Of a stretch of DNA of 64,000 nt, positions 25,142-33,335 are shown piece by piece. Both the position numbers and the translations under genes were made by a program. The notes under the pieces were generated by a model. The model had not been told where the DNA came from, ran no database searches, and saw only the letters and a list, made by a program, of their open reading frames with translations. The stretch's first letter is position 1; each line of letters starts with the position of its first letter. Source of the DNA: CAZJFH01 sp964545205 (GTDB lineage: Bacteria; Pseudomonadota; Alphaproteobacteria; Rhodospirillales; Magnetospirillaceae); assembly GCA_964545205.1 (NCBI GenBank), contig CAZJFH010000020.1:1-64000 (forward strand), written 5' to 3'.

Positions 25142-27261
25142 CCGCGCCGGGATGGGTCCGCAGGCTCGAGGTCGCGCACCGGCTGCCGGGCCGGGTCAGG
25201 CTCCGCTATCGCATCCATCCCGACGATCCGGCGGCACTGGAGCGCCTCGCCGCCGCCCTTCCCGGCGTCACCTCCGCCCGGGTCAATGCCAGGCTGCGCT
25301 GCCTGGTGCTGCGCTTCGACCCCGCGCGGGCCGACGTCGACGGCTTGCGCGCGGCGCTGGCGGCGCTGCCGCCGCCCTCGTCGGACGGACCGGCGCCGGC
25401 CGCCGGGCGGCCCGAGGGGATCGGCCCGCTGCTGCTGAAGGCGGCGCCGCTGCTCGGATCGTGGCTGCTGCCGCCGCCGTTGCGGGTTCCGGTCGCGCTC
25501 GCCGCCGCCCTGCCGCTGTTCGGCCATGCCGGCGCCGACTGGCGCGCGCGCGGCGTCACCTCGCACGTGCTCGAGGGCGCCGCCGTCGCCATCTCGGTGG
25601 CCCGCGGCGACCACACCGCCGCCAACACCACGACCTTCATGCTCGGCCTCGGCGAGCATATCGAGGATTCGATCGCCCGGCGCTCGGACGAGATGCTCAA
25701 GCACCTGCTGCGGCCGGGAAGCGACGAGGTCTGGGTCATGCGCGACGGCGTCGAGGTGGCGATCCCGGCCGATGACGTCGTCGTCGGCGACACCGTCGTG
25801 GTCGGGACCGGAACGGTGATTCCCGTCGACGGCACGGTGCTGAGCGGCGAAGCCACCGTCAACGAGGCTGCGATGACCGGCGAGAGCGTCGCCGTCGCCA
25901 AGAGCCGCGGCGCCACGGTGATGTCGGGCACCCTGGTCGAGGAGGGGCGGCTGGCGATCTATGCCGAGCAGGTCGGCGCCAGCACCGCCGTCGCCCGCAT
26001 CGCCGACTACGTCGAGGAGTCGCTGACCGCCAAGAGCAACGCCCAGCTCGAGGCGGCGCGCCTCGCCGACCGGCTGGTGCCGGGCGTGCTCAAGCTGGCC
26101 GGCGGCGCCTGGCTGATCTCGGCCGACTGGCGCCGCGCCGCCTCGGTGCTGCAGGCCGATTATTCCTGCGCCCTGAAACTCGCGACCCCGGTCGCCTTCA
26201 AGTCGGCGATGTACGGCGCCGGCCGCGCGGGCATCCTGGTCAAGGGCGCCACCGCCCTCGAGAAGCTGGCCGAGGCCGACACCTTCGTCTTCGACAAGAC
26301 GGGAACGCTGACGACCGGCGATCTCGAAGTCACCGACGCCATCACCTTCGATCCCCACTACACGCCCGACGACCTGATCTGCCTCGCCGCCTCGGTCGAG
26401 GAGCACTATTTCCATCCGCTGGCGATGGCGGTGGTGGCGGCGGCGCGCTCGGCCACCGACAATCGCCATTTCGATCACCAGGAAGTCGAGTTCATCGTCG
26501 CCCACGGCGTCGCCAGCGTCATCGACGGCAAGCGCATCGTCGTCGGCTCGCGCCATTTCGTCGAGGATGACGAGGGCATCGACGTCTCGGCGCACGCGAA
26601 GATGATCGAGGCGCTGTACCGCGAGGGCAAGACCCTGCTCTATATCGGCTTCGGCGGGCGGCTGCTCGGCATCATGGCGCTGAAGGACACGGTGCGCGCC
26701 TCCAGCGCCCGCACCATCGACCGGCTGCGCGGCCTCGGCGCCAAGCGCATCCTGCTGCTGACCGGCGACCACCGCGACCGGGCGGCGGAACTGGCGGCAC
26801 AGCTCGGCCTCGACGATTTCCACGCCGAACTGCTGCCGAGCGACAAGGCCCGCATCGTCGCGGAGCTGAGCGCCGCGGGCGCCAAGATCGTCTTCGTCGG
26901 CGACGGCATCAATGACGCGCCGGCCCTGGCCGGCGCCCATGTCGGCATCGCCATGCAGAAGGGCGCCGACATCGCCCGCCTGACCGCCGACGTCGCCCTG
27001 CTCGAAGACGAGGTCGAGCGCGTCGCCGACGCCAAGGAAACCGCCAACGCGGTGATGGCGCTGGTGGCGAAGAACTACCGCGCGACCATCGGCCTCAACA
27101 CCGCGATCCTGGCGGCGGCATCGCTGGGCGTCTTGTCGCCGGTGGCGACCGCCGTCCTGCACAACGGCACGACGATCGGCATCCTGCTCAATGCGCTCCG
27201 CGGACGGTCGGGCAGGGCCGCCGCGCGGTCTCGCCGTCGCCCCGTTCTCGCCTCGGCGTAG
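25138..27261 (+). CDS. P-type ATPase with N-terminal HMA_2-like domain
   Basis: The 707-residue protein has an HMA_2-like domain without CxxC (about 8-80; HRLPGRVRLRYRI). Membrane helices and the actuator TGES motif follow. The transmembrane metal motif reads S343-C344-A in DYSCALKLATP instead of the usual CPC. The phosphorylated aspartate is D386 in DKTGTLT, an HP motif sits in EEHYFHPLAMA, and the hinge is GDGINDAPALAG. These features mark a P1B-type heavy-metal ATPase of uncertain metal specificity. It is the last gene of a six-gene operon of small HMA-like and membrane proteins. Confidence 0.9.
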   Translation: MTAPGWVRRLEVAHRLPGRVRLRYRIHPDDPAALERLAAALPGVTSARVNARLRCLVLRFDPARADVDGLRAALAALPPPSSDGPAPAAGRPEGIGPLLLKAAPLLGSWLLPPPLRVPVALAAALPLFGHAGADWRARGVTSHVLEGAAVAISVARGDHTAANTTTFMLGLGEHIEDSIARRSDEMLKHLLRPGSDEVWVMRDGVEVAIPADDVVVGDTVVVGTGTVIPVDGTVLSGEATVNEAAMTGESVAVAKSRGATVMSGTLVEEGRLAIYAEQVGASTAVARIADYVEESLTAKSNAQLEAARLADRLVPGVLKLAGGAWLISADWRRAASVLQADYSCALKLATPVAFKSAMYGAGRAGILVKGATALEKLAEADTFVFDKTGTLTTGDLEVTDAITFDPHYTPDDLICLAASVEEHYFHPLAMAVVAAARSATDNRHFDHQEVEFIVAHGVASVIDGKRIVVGSRHFVEDDEGIDVSAHAKMIEALYREGKTLLYIGFGGRLLGIMALKDTVRASSARTIDRLRGLGAKRILLLTGDHRDRAAELAAQLGLDDFHAELLPSDKARIVAELSAAGAKIVFVGDGINDAPALAGAHVGIAMQKGADIARLTADVALLEDEVERVADAKETANAVMALVAKNYRATIGLNTAILAAASLGVLSPVATAVLHNGTTIGILLNALRGRSGRAAARSRRRPVLASA

Positions 27262-27282
27262 GCGACGGCAGATCGGTGGCCG

Positions 27283-27470
27283 ATGGCGATCGCGCGCCAC
27301 CGTGTCGCCGACGCCGCGCGGAGGAGATGCCGGTCGACGATATCGAGGAAACCTTTGGCGGCGTCGCCACGAACCCGGAGGTGGATGGCCTGGCCGGCAA
27401 GGACGCGTTGCGCGAAGCCGTCGCCTCGCCGATGCCGGGCCGGCGCCGGGCGGTCGAGATGCTGAAGGGC
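27283..27470 (+). pseudogene. Decayed ECF sigma factor gene
   Basis: Two pieces of an ECF sigma factor survive in different frames. The first (from 27283) reads MAIARHRVADAARR, the end of region 2. After a frameshift near 27320 the second reads RRAEEMPVDDIEETFGG and then DALREAVASPMPGRRRAVEMLK, the linker and the start of region 4. Region 2 proper and the HTH are missing. ECF genes normally lie immediately before nrsF, and an intact nrsF follows here at 27495. The cognate sigma gene therefore appears lost. Confidence 0.6.
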
Positions 27471-27494
27471 GGCAATGCGCGAGGACCGACAGTG

Positions 27495-28133
27495 ATGGAC
27501 ACCAATCGGCTGATCCGTGAACTGGCGCAAGACGCGGCCCCCGTGCGCCGCCTGATGCCGCCGGAGCGGCGCCTGGCGCGCTGGCTCGCCGTCGCCGTTC
27601 CGCCGGTGATCGCCATCGCCTGGGCCATGGGCTTCCGCCCCGACCTCGATCTGCGTATCGCCGAGCCGCTGTTCGCGATCCAGCTCTTCGCCGCCCTCGC
27701 CACCGCGGTGACGGCGGGTTGGGCGGCGTTGTGCGCCACGGTGCCGGGCGAGCCGCGCTGGAAACTGGCGCTGCCGCTGATCCCGTTCGGCGTCTGGCTG
27801 GCCGCCATCGGCCAGCAGTGCTGGGCCGAATGGCTGCGCTTCGGCGCCATGCCCTACGCCCCCGATCCAGCCTGCATTCCCGCCATCGCCATCATCGGCG
27901 CCGTGCCGGCGCTGGCGATCTTCGCCGCGATCCGCCGCGGCGCCGCGCTGCAGCCGCGTCTGGCGGTGCTGCTCGGCGCCTTGGCCGCCGGCGCGCTCGG
28001 CGACTTCGGCCTGCGCCTGGTCCACGAGGCCGACGCCGGCCTGATGGTGCTGATCTGGCAGTTCGGCACCGTCGTCGGGCTGTCGGCGCTCGCCGCCCTG
28101 TTCGGGCGGCGCATCGCCAGGTCACGCCTGTGA
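27495..28133 (+). CDS. NrsF/DUF1109 family anti-sigma membrane protein
   Basis: The 212-residue protein begins with the family's N-terminal motif (MDTNRLIRELAQDAAPVRRLMPP, then ERRLARWL). About six transmembrane helices follow, with conserved patches such as GEPRWKLALPLIPFGVWL and IPAIAIIGAVPALAIF. NrsF proteins are membrane anti-sigma factors that hold ECF sigma factors and release them on metal or oxidative stress. No intact sigma gene is adjacent, only a remnant upstream, so this protein is an orphan or acts on a distant sigma factor. Confidence 0.83.
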   Translation: MDTNRLIRELAQDAAPVRRLMPPERRLARWLAVAVPPVIAIAWAMGFRPDLDLRIAEPLFAIQLFAALATAVTAGWAALCATVPGEPRWKLALPLIPFGVWLAAIGQQCWAEWLRFGAMPYAPDPACIPAIAIIGAVPALAIFAAIRRGAALQPRLAVLLGALAAGALGDFGLRLVHEADAGLMVLIWQFGTVVGLSALAALFGRRIARSRL

Positions 28134-28149
28134 ACGACGGTCAGCCTCC

Positions 28150-28165
28150 GGCACAATTTGTCACA
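28150..28165 (+). promoter_or_regulatory. Direct repeat GGCACA-N4-GTCACA (regulator site 1)
   Basis: GGCACA (28150-28155), ATTT, GTCACA (28160-28165) is, on the other strand, TGTGAC-N4-TGTGCC with a 10-bp period. It lies 80 bases upstream of the cytochrome c start. Equivalent repeats in the same orientation relative to the gene occur before the response regulator, the thioredoxin-like gene and the RND operon. OmpR-type regulators usually bind such direct repeats. Confidence 0.5.
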
Positions 28166-28245
28166 ATCTCCCGGCCGCCGGTCATATTCGGGCGACATCA
28201 GACTGCCATATTCCCCGCAAAGCAGATTTGCGTGGCAGGTGCCGG

Positions 28246-28686
28246 ATGTCCAAGCTCAGCGACAGTCTCCCGAAATACGCCGTCCTCGGCGTGATCGCCC
28301 TCGGCGCGGTGGCCGTTGGCTACAACGCCTTCACGTCGTCTTCCGACGCCGCGCCGACGGTCGCCGTCAAGATTCCGGCGCAGTTCAGCCAGATCGCCCT
28401 GGCCGGCGCCAAGGAATACGAGGCCAACTGCGCCTCGTGCCACGGCGCCAACGGCTCGGGCACCGAGGCGGGGCCGCCGCTGGTGCACGACATCTACAAT
28501 CCCGGCCATCACGCGGACGAGGCGTTCTACCGCGCGGCCAGGAACGGCGTGCCGCGGCACCACTGGATGTTCGGCGACATGCCGCCGCAGCCGCAGATGA
28601 ACCGGTTGTCGATGCAGGCCGTCGTCCAGTACGTGCGCGAACTGCAGGTCGCCAACGGCATCGTCTGGCGCGAACACCGCATGTAG
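28246..28686 (+). CDS. Membrane-anchored mono-heme cytochrome c
   Basis: The 146-residue protein has an N-terminal transmembrane anchor (about 11-29) and one class I cytochrome domain with haem motif C62-AS-C65-H66. A distal methionine is likely in MFGDMPPQPQMN. It should transfer electrons at the periplasmic face. It converges on the sensor kinase gene with two bases between stops and has a regulator-type direct repeat upstream. Confidence 0.88.
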   Translation: MSKLSDSLPKYAVLGVIALGAVAVGYNAFTSSSDAAPTVAVKIPAQFSQIALAGAKEYEANCASCHGANGSGTEAGPPLVHDIYNPGHHADEAFYRAARNGVPRHHWMFGDMPPQPQMNRLSMQAVVQYVRELQVANGIVWREHRM

Positions 28687-28688
28687 GT

Positions 28689-30068
28689 TCAGCGCGGCAG
28701 CTCGACGCTGGCGCGCAGGCCGCCCTCGGGGCGGTTGGCGAGGCGGAGTTCGCCGCCATGGGCGTGAACGATCGACAGCGCCACCGCCAGCCCCAGCCCG
28801 ACGCCGCCGGTCTCGCGCGAGCGGGAGGCCTCGATGCGGTAGAACGGCGTGAACACCTTGGCCAGTTCCGATTCGGGAATGCCGGGACCGCGATCGTCCA
28901 CGGCGACGGTGATCGACTGGTCGTCGGCGGCGATGCTGACCTCGGCCGCCTCGCCGTACTTGACCGCGTTCTCGATCAGGTTCTGGAACACCCGCTTGAG
29001 GGCCAGCGGCCGGCAGTCGCAGGCCAGCTTGGCCGGCGCGGTCAGCGTCACCGCGACGCCGGCATCGGTCAGGTCGTCGACGACGCTCGCGACCAGGGCG
29101 ACGAGGTCGACGCGGCGCCGTTCCTCGCGCACCGCCTCGTCGCGGGCGAAGGCCAGAGTCTCGCCGACCAGGGCCTCCATCTCGGCCAGCGTCGCCAGCA
29201 TCCGCGACCGCTCCTCCTCGTCCTCGACGAATTCGGCCCGCAGCTTCAGGGTGGTGATCGGGGTGCGCAGGTCGTGGCTGATCGCCGCCAGCATCAGGGT
29301 GCGGTTCTCGACCAGGCGGCGGATGCGGGCCTGCATGTCGTTGAAGGCCTCGGCGGCGCGCTGCACCTCGGCCGGGCCGGCGACTTCCAGCGGCGGCGCG
29401 GCGACGTCGCGCCCGAGCCGTTCGGCGGCGCGGGCGAAGCCGGCCAGCGGCCGCGTCAGCCGCCGCACCGCCCAGACCGACACCAGCAGCACGCCGGCGG
29501 TCATCAGCACCATCGACAGCGTCGAGGCGCTGGACCACAGGCTTTCGGACCGCGGGATCGCGGTCGCGAAGTTGAGCCAGCTGCCATCCTCCAGCCGGAT
29601 CGAGATGTTCAGCGACTGGCCGACCGGCCAGCCGTGGACGCCGCGCATCATCTGCATGTGCAGCCAGCCGGCGGTTTTCCCCAGGCCGGAGGTCGGACCG
29701 GAGTCGCTCGGCTCGTGCAGCCGCACGACGATCGGCCGGCCGCCCAGGTCCTGGGCCAGGAGCGCCTCGAGCGCCCGCTCCTGCCAGTCGTGCTCGCCGG
29801 GCACCACCATGCTCTCGGGCGTCACGGCGACGCTCAGGCTCGGGCTGTCGACGGCCCGCAGCAGCCGCTCGCGCCAGTCCGGCGGCGTGTCCTCGACGAG
29901 ATGGGTGATCTCGGCGACGCGCGTGGCGACACTGAAGCCGCCGAGCTGGGTCAGCACCTGGACGCGGTCGGTGGAGTAGATCCACATGCTGGCGAGGTGC
30001 GAAACCGTCAGCCCGACCAGCAGCACCAGCACCGTCTGGCCGGCCAGGGTGCGCGGCAGCAGTCTCAT
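28689..30068 (-). CDS. Two-component sensor histidine kinase
   Basis: The 459-residue kinase has two membrane helices (about 10-30 and 175-195) around a periplasmic sensor domain. It continues with HAMP (RRLTRPLAGFARAAERLG), the HisKA phospho-acceptor AAISHDLRTPITTLK, and an ATPase domain with NLIENAVKYG, DDRGPGIPESEL and GVGLGLAV. Its start overlaps the regulator stop (ATGA). The EnvZ-like layout and the metal/cytochrome genes around it suggest a periplasmic metal or redox signal; the ligand is not known. Confidence 0.93.
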   Translation of the reverse strand: MRLLPRTLAGQTVLVLLVGLTVSHLASMWIYSTDRVQVLTQLGGFSVATRVAEITHLVEDTPPDWRERLLRAVDSPSLSVAVTPESMVVPGEHDWQERALEALLAQDLGGRPIVVRLHEPSDSGPTSGLGKTAGWLHMQMMRGVHGWPVGQSLNISIRLEDGSWLNFATAIPRSESLWSSASTLSMVLMTAGVLLVSVWAVRRLTRPLAGFARAAERLGRDVAAPPLEVAGPAEVQRAAEAFNDMQARIRRLVENRTLMLAAISHDLRTPITTLKLRAEFVEDEEERSRMLATLAEMEALVGETLAFARDEAVREERRRVDLVALVASVVDDLTDAGVAVTLTAPAKLACDCRPLALKRVFQNLIENAVKYGEAAEVSIAADDQSITVAVDDRGPGIPESELAKVFTPFYRIEASRSRETGGVGLGLAVALSIVHAHGGELRLANRPEGGLRASVELPR

Positions 30069-30784
30069 TCGCGCACGACCTGCGGCGTGAACACGTAGCC
30101 CTCGCCCCACACGGTCTTGATGATCTGCGGGTTCTTCTGGTCGGATTCGATCTTGCGGCGCAGACGGCTGATCTGGGTGTCGACGCTGCGGTCGAACGGC
30201 GTCGCCGATCGGCCCCGCGCCAAATCCAGGAGCTGGTCGCGGTTCAGCACCCGCCCGGGCCGTTGCACCAGCGCCAGCAGCAGTTCGAACTCGCCGGTCG
30301 ACAGCGGCACCGCGACCCCGTCCTCGCCCGTGAGTTCGCGCCGGCTGGCATCGAACCGCCACTCGGCGAAGCGGTAGATGGTGCCGTCGGCCGGCTGCTC
30401 CGGCTGGCCGGCGCCCTGGGTGCGGCGCAGCACCGCCTTGATGCGGGCCATCAGTTCGCGCGGATTGAACGGCTTCGGCACGTAGTCGTCGGCGCCCATC
30501 TCGAGGCCGACGATGCGGTCGGTTTCCTCGCCCATCGCTGTCAGCATCACGACCGGCAGGTTCGACTTGGCGCGCAGGTTGCGGCACAGCGTCAGGCCGT
30601 CCTCGCCCGGCAGCATCAGGTCGAGCACGATCAGGTCGATGCGCGCCGCCTCCAGCTTGCGCCACATCTCGCGGCCGTCGGCGGCGGTGGTGACGCGGAA
30701 TCCGTGCTTGACCAGGAATTTGCCGAGCAGGTCGCGGATCTCGCGGTTGTCGTCGACGACAAGGATGTGGGGGGCGCTGTCCAT
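30065..30784 (-). CDS. OmpR-family response regulator
   Basis: The 239-residue protein has a receiver domain (about 6-120; phospho-acceptor D55 in LIVLDLMLPG; switch residues in VVMLTA and PKPFN). An OmpR/PhoB winged helix follows (about 140-235; DRSVDTQISRLRRKIE, GEGYVFTP). It is encoded directly before its kinase. A direct repeat TGTGAC-N4-TGTGGC lies 44 bases upstream, consistent with autoregulation. Confidence 0.94.
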   Translation of the reverse strand: MDSAPHILVVDDNREIRDLLGKFLVKHGFRVTTAADGREMWRKLEAARIDLIVLDLMLPGEDGLTLCRNLRAKSNLPVVMLTAMGEETDRIVGLEMGADDYVPKPFNPRELMARIKAVLRRTQGAGQPEQPADGTIYRFAEWRFDASRRELTGEDGVAVPLSTGEFELLLALVQRPGRVLNRDQLLDLARGRSATPFDRSVDTQISRLRRKIESDQKNPQIIKTVWGEGYVFTPQVVRE

Positions 30785-30827
30785 GGCCGGATCATATCGC
30801 GCCGGCCGGCGTCTGCATCGGCGAAAT

Positions 30828-30843
30828 TGTGACCGGATGTGGC
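30828..30843 (-). promoter_or_regulatory. Direct repeat TGTGAC-N4-TGTGGC (regulator site 2)
   Basis: TGTGAC (30828-30833), CGGA, TGTGGC (30838-30843) lies in the gap between the response regulator and the divergent Met-rich protein gene, 44 bases from the regulator start. A further half site GTGACA (30900-30905), in the orientation expected for the rightward gene, lies about 48 bases before that gene. Confidence 0.55.
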
Positions 30844-30952
30844 GGGCCGCGGACCCGGTTGCAATCGGTTGCACTTTTCCGGCTTCCGGACGCACGCCGG
30901 TGACAAATGCGGTGTGGAATGAAGGCATCGAACGAACCACAGGATGCCGACC

Positions 30953-31450
30953 ATGAACAAGATCCGTATCGCCGCCGCCACGTCGGCTCTCGCCCTGATC
31001 GTCGCCGGAACGGCGGCGGCGCAGATGCAGGCGCCGGAAGCCGCGGCGGCGGCGAGCGCGGCCGAGACGCACGCCCAGCACCATCCCGACGGCGCCGCCC
31101 CCGGCGGCATGATGGGGATGATGGGCGGCATGATGGGCCCGCAGACGATGCAGCGGATGATGCAGCACATGGGCGGCGGCATGCCGATGATGGGCATGAT
31201 GGGCGGTGGCGCCGCGGGCGCCATGCCGTGCCCCGGCATGCAGCAGGCGGCCGAGCTGACGCCGGACACCGTGCGCCAGCATCTCGAAGGCCACGTCGCC
31301 ATGACCGGCAACGAGCGCCTCGAGGTCGGCGACGTCGCCGCCCGGGACGACGGCACCATCGTCGCCACCATCGTCACCCGCGCCGAGGGCGCGGTGGTCG
31401 ACAAGTTCGCCATCGATCCCCGCACCCACGCGCGCAAGCGTATCGACTAA
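30953..31450 (+). CDS. Periplasmic Met/His-rich protein (copy 1)
   Basis: The 165-residue protein has a signal peptide (MNKIRIAAATSALALIVAGTAAA). A Met/Gly/His-rich middle follows (MMGMMGGMMGPQTMQRMM, then MQHMGGGMPMMGMMGG), and the folded C-terminal part reads LTPDTVRQHLEGHVAMTGNERLEVG and onward. Met clusters typically bind Cu(I) or Ag(I), so a copper-buffering role in the periplasm is plausible. It forms, with the next SHOCT gene, a two-gene module repeated at 31804-32613. Confidence 0.78.
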   Translation: MNKIRIAAATSALALIVAGTAAAQMQAPEAAAAASAAETHAQHHPDGAAPGGMMGMMGGMMGPQTMQRMMQHMGGGMPMMGMMGGGAAGAMPCPGMQQAAELTPDTVRQHLEGHVAMTGNERLEVGDVAARDDGTIVATIVTRAEGAVVDKFAIDPRTHARKRID

Positions 31451-31469
31451 GGCGAGTCAGGAGGTCGTC

Positions 31470-31703
31470 ATGTGGAACCACATGGGCTATTTCGGCGACG
31501 GCTGGTTGTGGCCGATGGCGCTGCACGGCGCGATGTCGCTGCTGTGGATCGGGCTTCTCGTCCTCGGCATCGTGGTCGTCGTCCGGCTCGCCACCGGCGG
31601 GGTCCGGCGCGGCGGCACGGCGCTGGCCGCGCTCGAGACCCGCTACGCCAACGGCGAGATCGGCCGCGAAGAATTTCTGCAGCGGCGCAAAGACCTCTCT
31701 TGA
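31470..31703 (+). CDS. SHOCT-domain small membrane protein (copy 1)
   Basis: The 77-residue protein has one transmembrane helix (about 20-43) and a C-terminal SHOCT motif (LAALETRYANGEIGREEFLQRR). The start follows CAGGAGGTCGTC. SHOCT motifs are short helical hairpins thought to mediate oligomerisation. It is next to a Met-rich periplasmic protein and has a close paralogue at 32377. Confidence 0.85.
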   Translation: MWNHMGYFGDGWLWPMALHGAMSLLWIGLLVLGIVVVVRLATGGVRRGGTALAALETRYANGEIGREEFLQRRKDLS

Positions 31704-31803
31704 AGGACAGGCCTCATCCTCTTGGATGATCCCGATGCCGGGCTAAGAAGAGCGTGCGTCGGCTGATAGTATTTGCCCTGATGACGCGTATAGGAGTGCA
31801 GTT

Positions 31804-32367
31804 ATGAACAGATTCCTCGCATTGGCGTCTGCGGCAGCCGTCGCGCTGGCGACTGGCGGCACGGCTCTGGCGCATGGTCCGCAAGGCGGAATGGGCGCCG
31901 GATGGGGGCCGTGCCCGATGATGCAGGGCTGGGGCGGCGGCCCCGGCCCGGGCATGGGGCCCGGCATGATGCATGGCTGGGGCGGCGGCCCCGGCCCGGG
32001 CATGGGTCCCGGCATGATGCAGGGCTGGGGCGGCGGCCCCGGCCCGGGCATGGGCCCGGGCATGATGCAGGGCTGGGGCGGCGGCCCCGGCATGGGGCCC
32101 GGCATGATGCAGGGCTGGGGCGGCGGCCCCGGCATGGGCATGGGGCAAGGCCCGATGGGTTGGCAGTCGGCCGGGCCGTTGACCACCGAAGCCGTCACGC
32201 AGCGGCTGCAGCGGCATCTGGCGATGATGGGCAACGAGCGCCTCAAGATCGGCTCGGTCACCGAGCAGCAGGACGCCATCGTCGCCGAGATCGTCACGCA
32301 GGACGGCGCCCTGGTCGACAAGCTGGCCTTCGACAAGGAAACCGGCCGGCCGCAGCGCATCGACTGA
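31804..32367 (+). CDS. Periplasmic Met/Gly/Trp repeat protein (copy 2)
   Basis: The 187-residue protein has a signal peptide (MNRFLALASAAAVALATGGTALA). Five near-identical repeats of MMQGWGGGPGPGMGPG occupy residues 39-116. The folded C-terminal part (LTTEAVTQRLQRHLAMMGNERLKIG) is clearly homologous to the copy 1 protein. Regular Met spacing suggests Cu(I)/Ag(I) binding. Repeat number probably varies between strains because the DNA repeats are almost identical. Confidence 0.82.
   Translation: MNRFLALASAAAVALATGGTALAHGPQGGMGAGWGPCPMMQGWGGGPGPGMGPGMMHGWGGGPGPGMGPGMMQGWGGGPGPGMGPGMMQGWGGGPGMGPGMMQGWGGGPGMGMGQGPMGWQSAGPLTTEAVTQRLQRHLAMMGNERLKIGSVTEQQDAIVAEIVTQDGALVDKLAFDKETGRPQRID
31918..32151 (+). 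repeat. Coding tandem repeat, five units of 42-48 bp
   Basis: Units at 31918-31965, 31966-32013, 32014-32061, 32062-32103 and 32104-32151 share the core ATGATGCAGGGCTGGGGCGG. One unit lacks six bases; all stay in frame. They encode the Met-rich repeats of the surrounding protein. Confidence 0.9.
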
Positions 32368-32376
32368 GAAGCGGCG

Positions 32377-32613
32377 ATGTACGGCGGATACGGCTACATG
32401 CACGGCCCGGAGGGGCTGATGTTCCACGGCCTGGGCTGGCTGGTCCTGCTGGCGCTCGTGATCGGGGGCGCGGTCCTGGTGGTCCGCGCCCTCGGGCACG
32501 GCGGCTCGCGACCGACCGACTCGTCGGCGCTGGCGCGGCTGGAGGAGCGCTACGCCAACGGCGAGATCGACCGCGACGAGTTCCTGCAGAAGAAGAAGGA
32601 CCTCGGCCGCTGA
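32377..32613 (+). CDS. SHOCT-domain small membrane protein (copy 2)
   Basis: The 78-residue protein has an N-terminal Tyr/Gly/His/Met-rich stretch (MYGGYGYMHGPEGLMFHG), one membrane helix (about 20-42) and the SHOCT motif ALARLEERYANGEIDRDEFL. It starts nine bases after the preceding Met-rich protein stop. It is the paralogue of the protein at 31470. Confidence 0.86.
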   Translation: MYGGYGYMHGPEGLMFHGLGWLVLLALVIGGAVLVVRALGHGGSRPTDSSALARLEERYANGEIDRDEFLQKKKDLGR

Positions 32614-32636
32614 TCGGTCCTCGCCGTCTCCCGCGG

Positions 32637-33209
32637 TCATCGCGCGGCCTGCAGGTCGCGGATGCGCGGCAGGATGTCGCGCGCGAAGATTTCGGGCGTC
32701 ATCGCGCCGATGTGCCTGTAGGCGATGCGACCGTCCTTGCCGACGAGGAAGGTCTCGGGCACGCCATAGGCGCCGAAGTCGATGGCGACGCGGCCGTCGA
32801 TATCGGCGCCGGTGCGGATGTAGGCATCTCCGAGACCGTCGAGCCAGCCCCGGGCGTCGGCGGGCTTGTCCTTGTAGTTCAGACCGTGCAACGGCACGCG
32901 CCCCGAGCGCGACAGCTCCATCAGGAACGGATGCTCGCGCCTGCACTCGGCGCACCACGACGCGAACACGTTGACCAGCGACACCTCGCCCTGCAGGTCG
33001 GCGGTCGCCAGCCCGGCGGCTCGTCCCTGGACCGGCGCCAGGTCGAACTCCGGCACCGGCCTGCCGATCAGCGCCGAGGGGATTTCTTCGGGGTCGAGGC
33101 TCAGGCCGACGGCGACGGCCCCGGCCAGGATGGAGAAGATCGCCGCCGGCACGACGCCGCCGAGTCTCGGGCGGGCGTGGCCGGTTTCGGTTTCGCTCGG
33201 GGCGGACAT
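32637..33209 (-). CDS. DsbE/CcmG-like thiol:disulfide interchange protein
   Basis: The 190-residue protein has one N-terminal membrane anchor (about 18-38) and a thioredoxin fold with active site W85-C86-AE-C89 and cis-Pro in GVPETFLVGKDG. CcmG/DsbE proteins reduce apocytochrome c cysteines or other periplasmic disulfides. Here it stands outside a ccm operon, among cytochrome and copper genes. A regulator-type direct repeat lies 77 bases upstream. Confidence 0.9.
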   Translation of the reverse strand: MSAPSETETGHARPRLGGVVPAAIFSILAGAVAVGLSLDPEEIPSALIGRPVPEFDLAPVQGRAAGLATADLQGEVSLVNVFASWCAECRREHPFLMELSRSGRVPLHGLNYKDKPADARGWLDGLGDAYIRTGADIDGRVAIDFGAYGVPETFLVGKDGRIAYRHIGAMTPEIFARDILPRIRDLQAAR

Positions 33210-33285
33210 GGCAATCTCCCGATCGCTGGCGATGCCCGATTACACCCCCGGCCGGTTACGCAAGTTCGTCGGCGCGGCGGCACTT

Positions 33286-33301
33286 TGTGACGGTGTGTGG
33301 C
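33286..33301 (-). promoter_or_regulatory. Direct repeat TGTGAC-N4-TGTGGC (regulator site 3)
   Basis: TGTGAC (33286-33291), GGTG, TGTGGC (33296-33301) is nearly identical to site 2. It is upstream of the leftward DsbE-like gene and downstream of the RND operon. Confidence 0.55.
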
Positions 33302-33335
33302 GGGACCGCCAGGATGCCGCCGCCGCCGACGGGAG

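Noticed and set aside
31918..32151. CRISPR-like array of short repeats
   Set aside because: The units are contiguous with no spacers, stay in frame and encode Met-rich peptide repeats.
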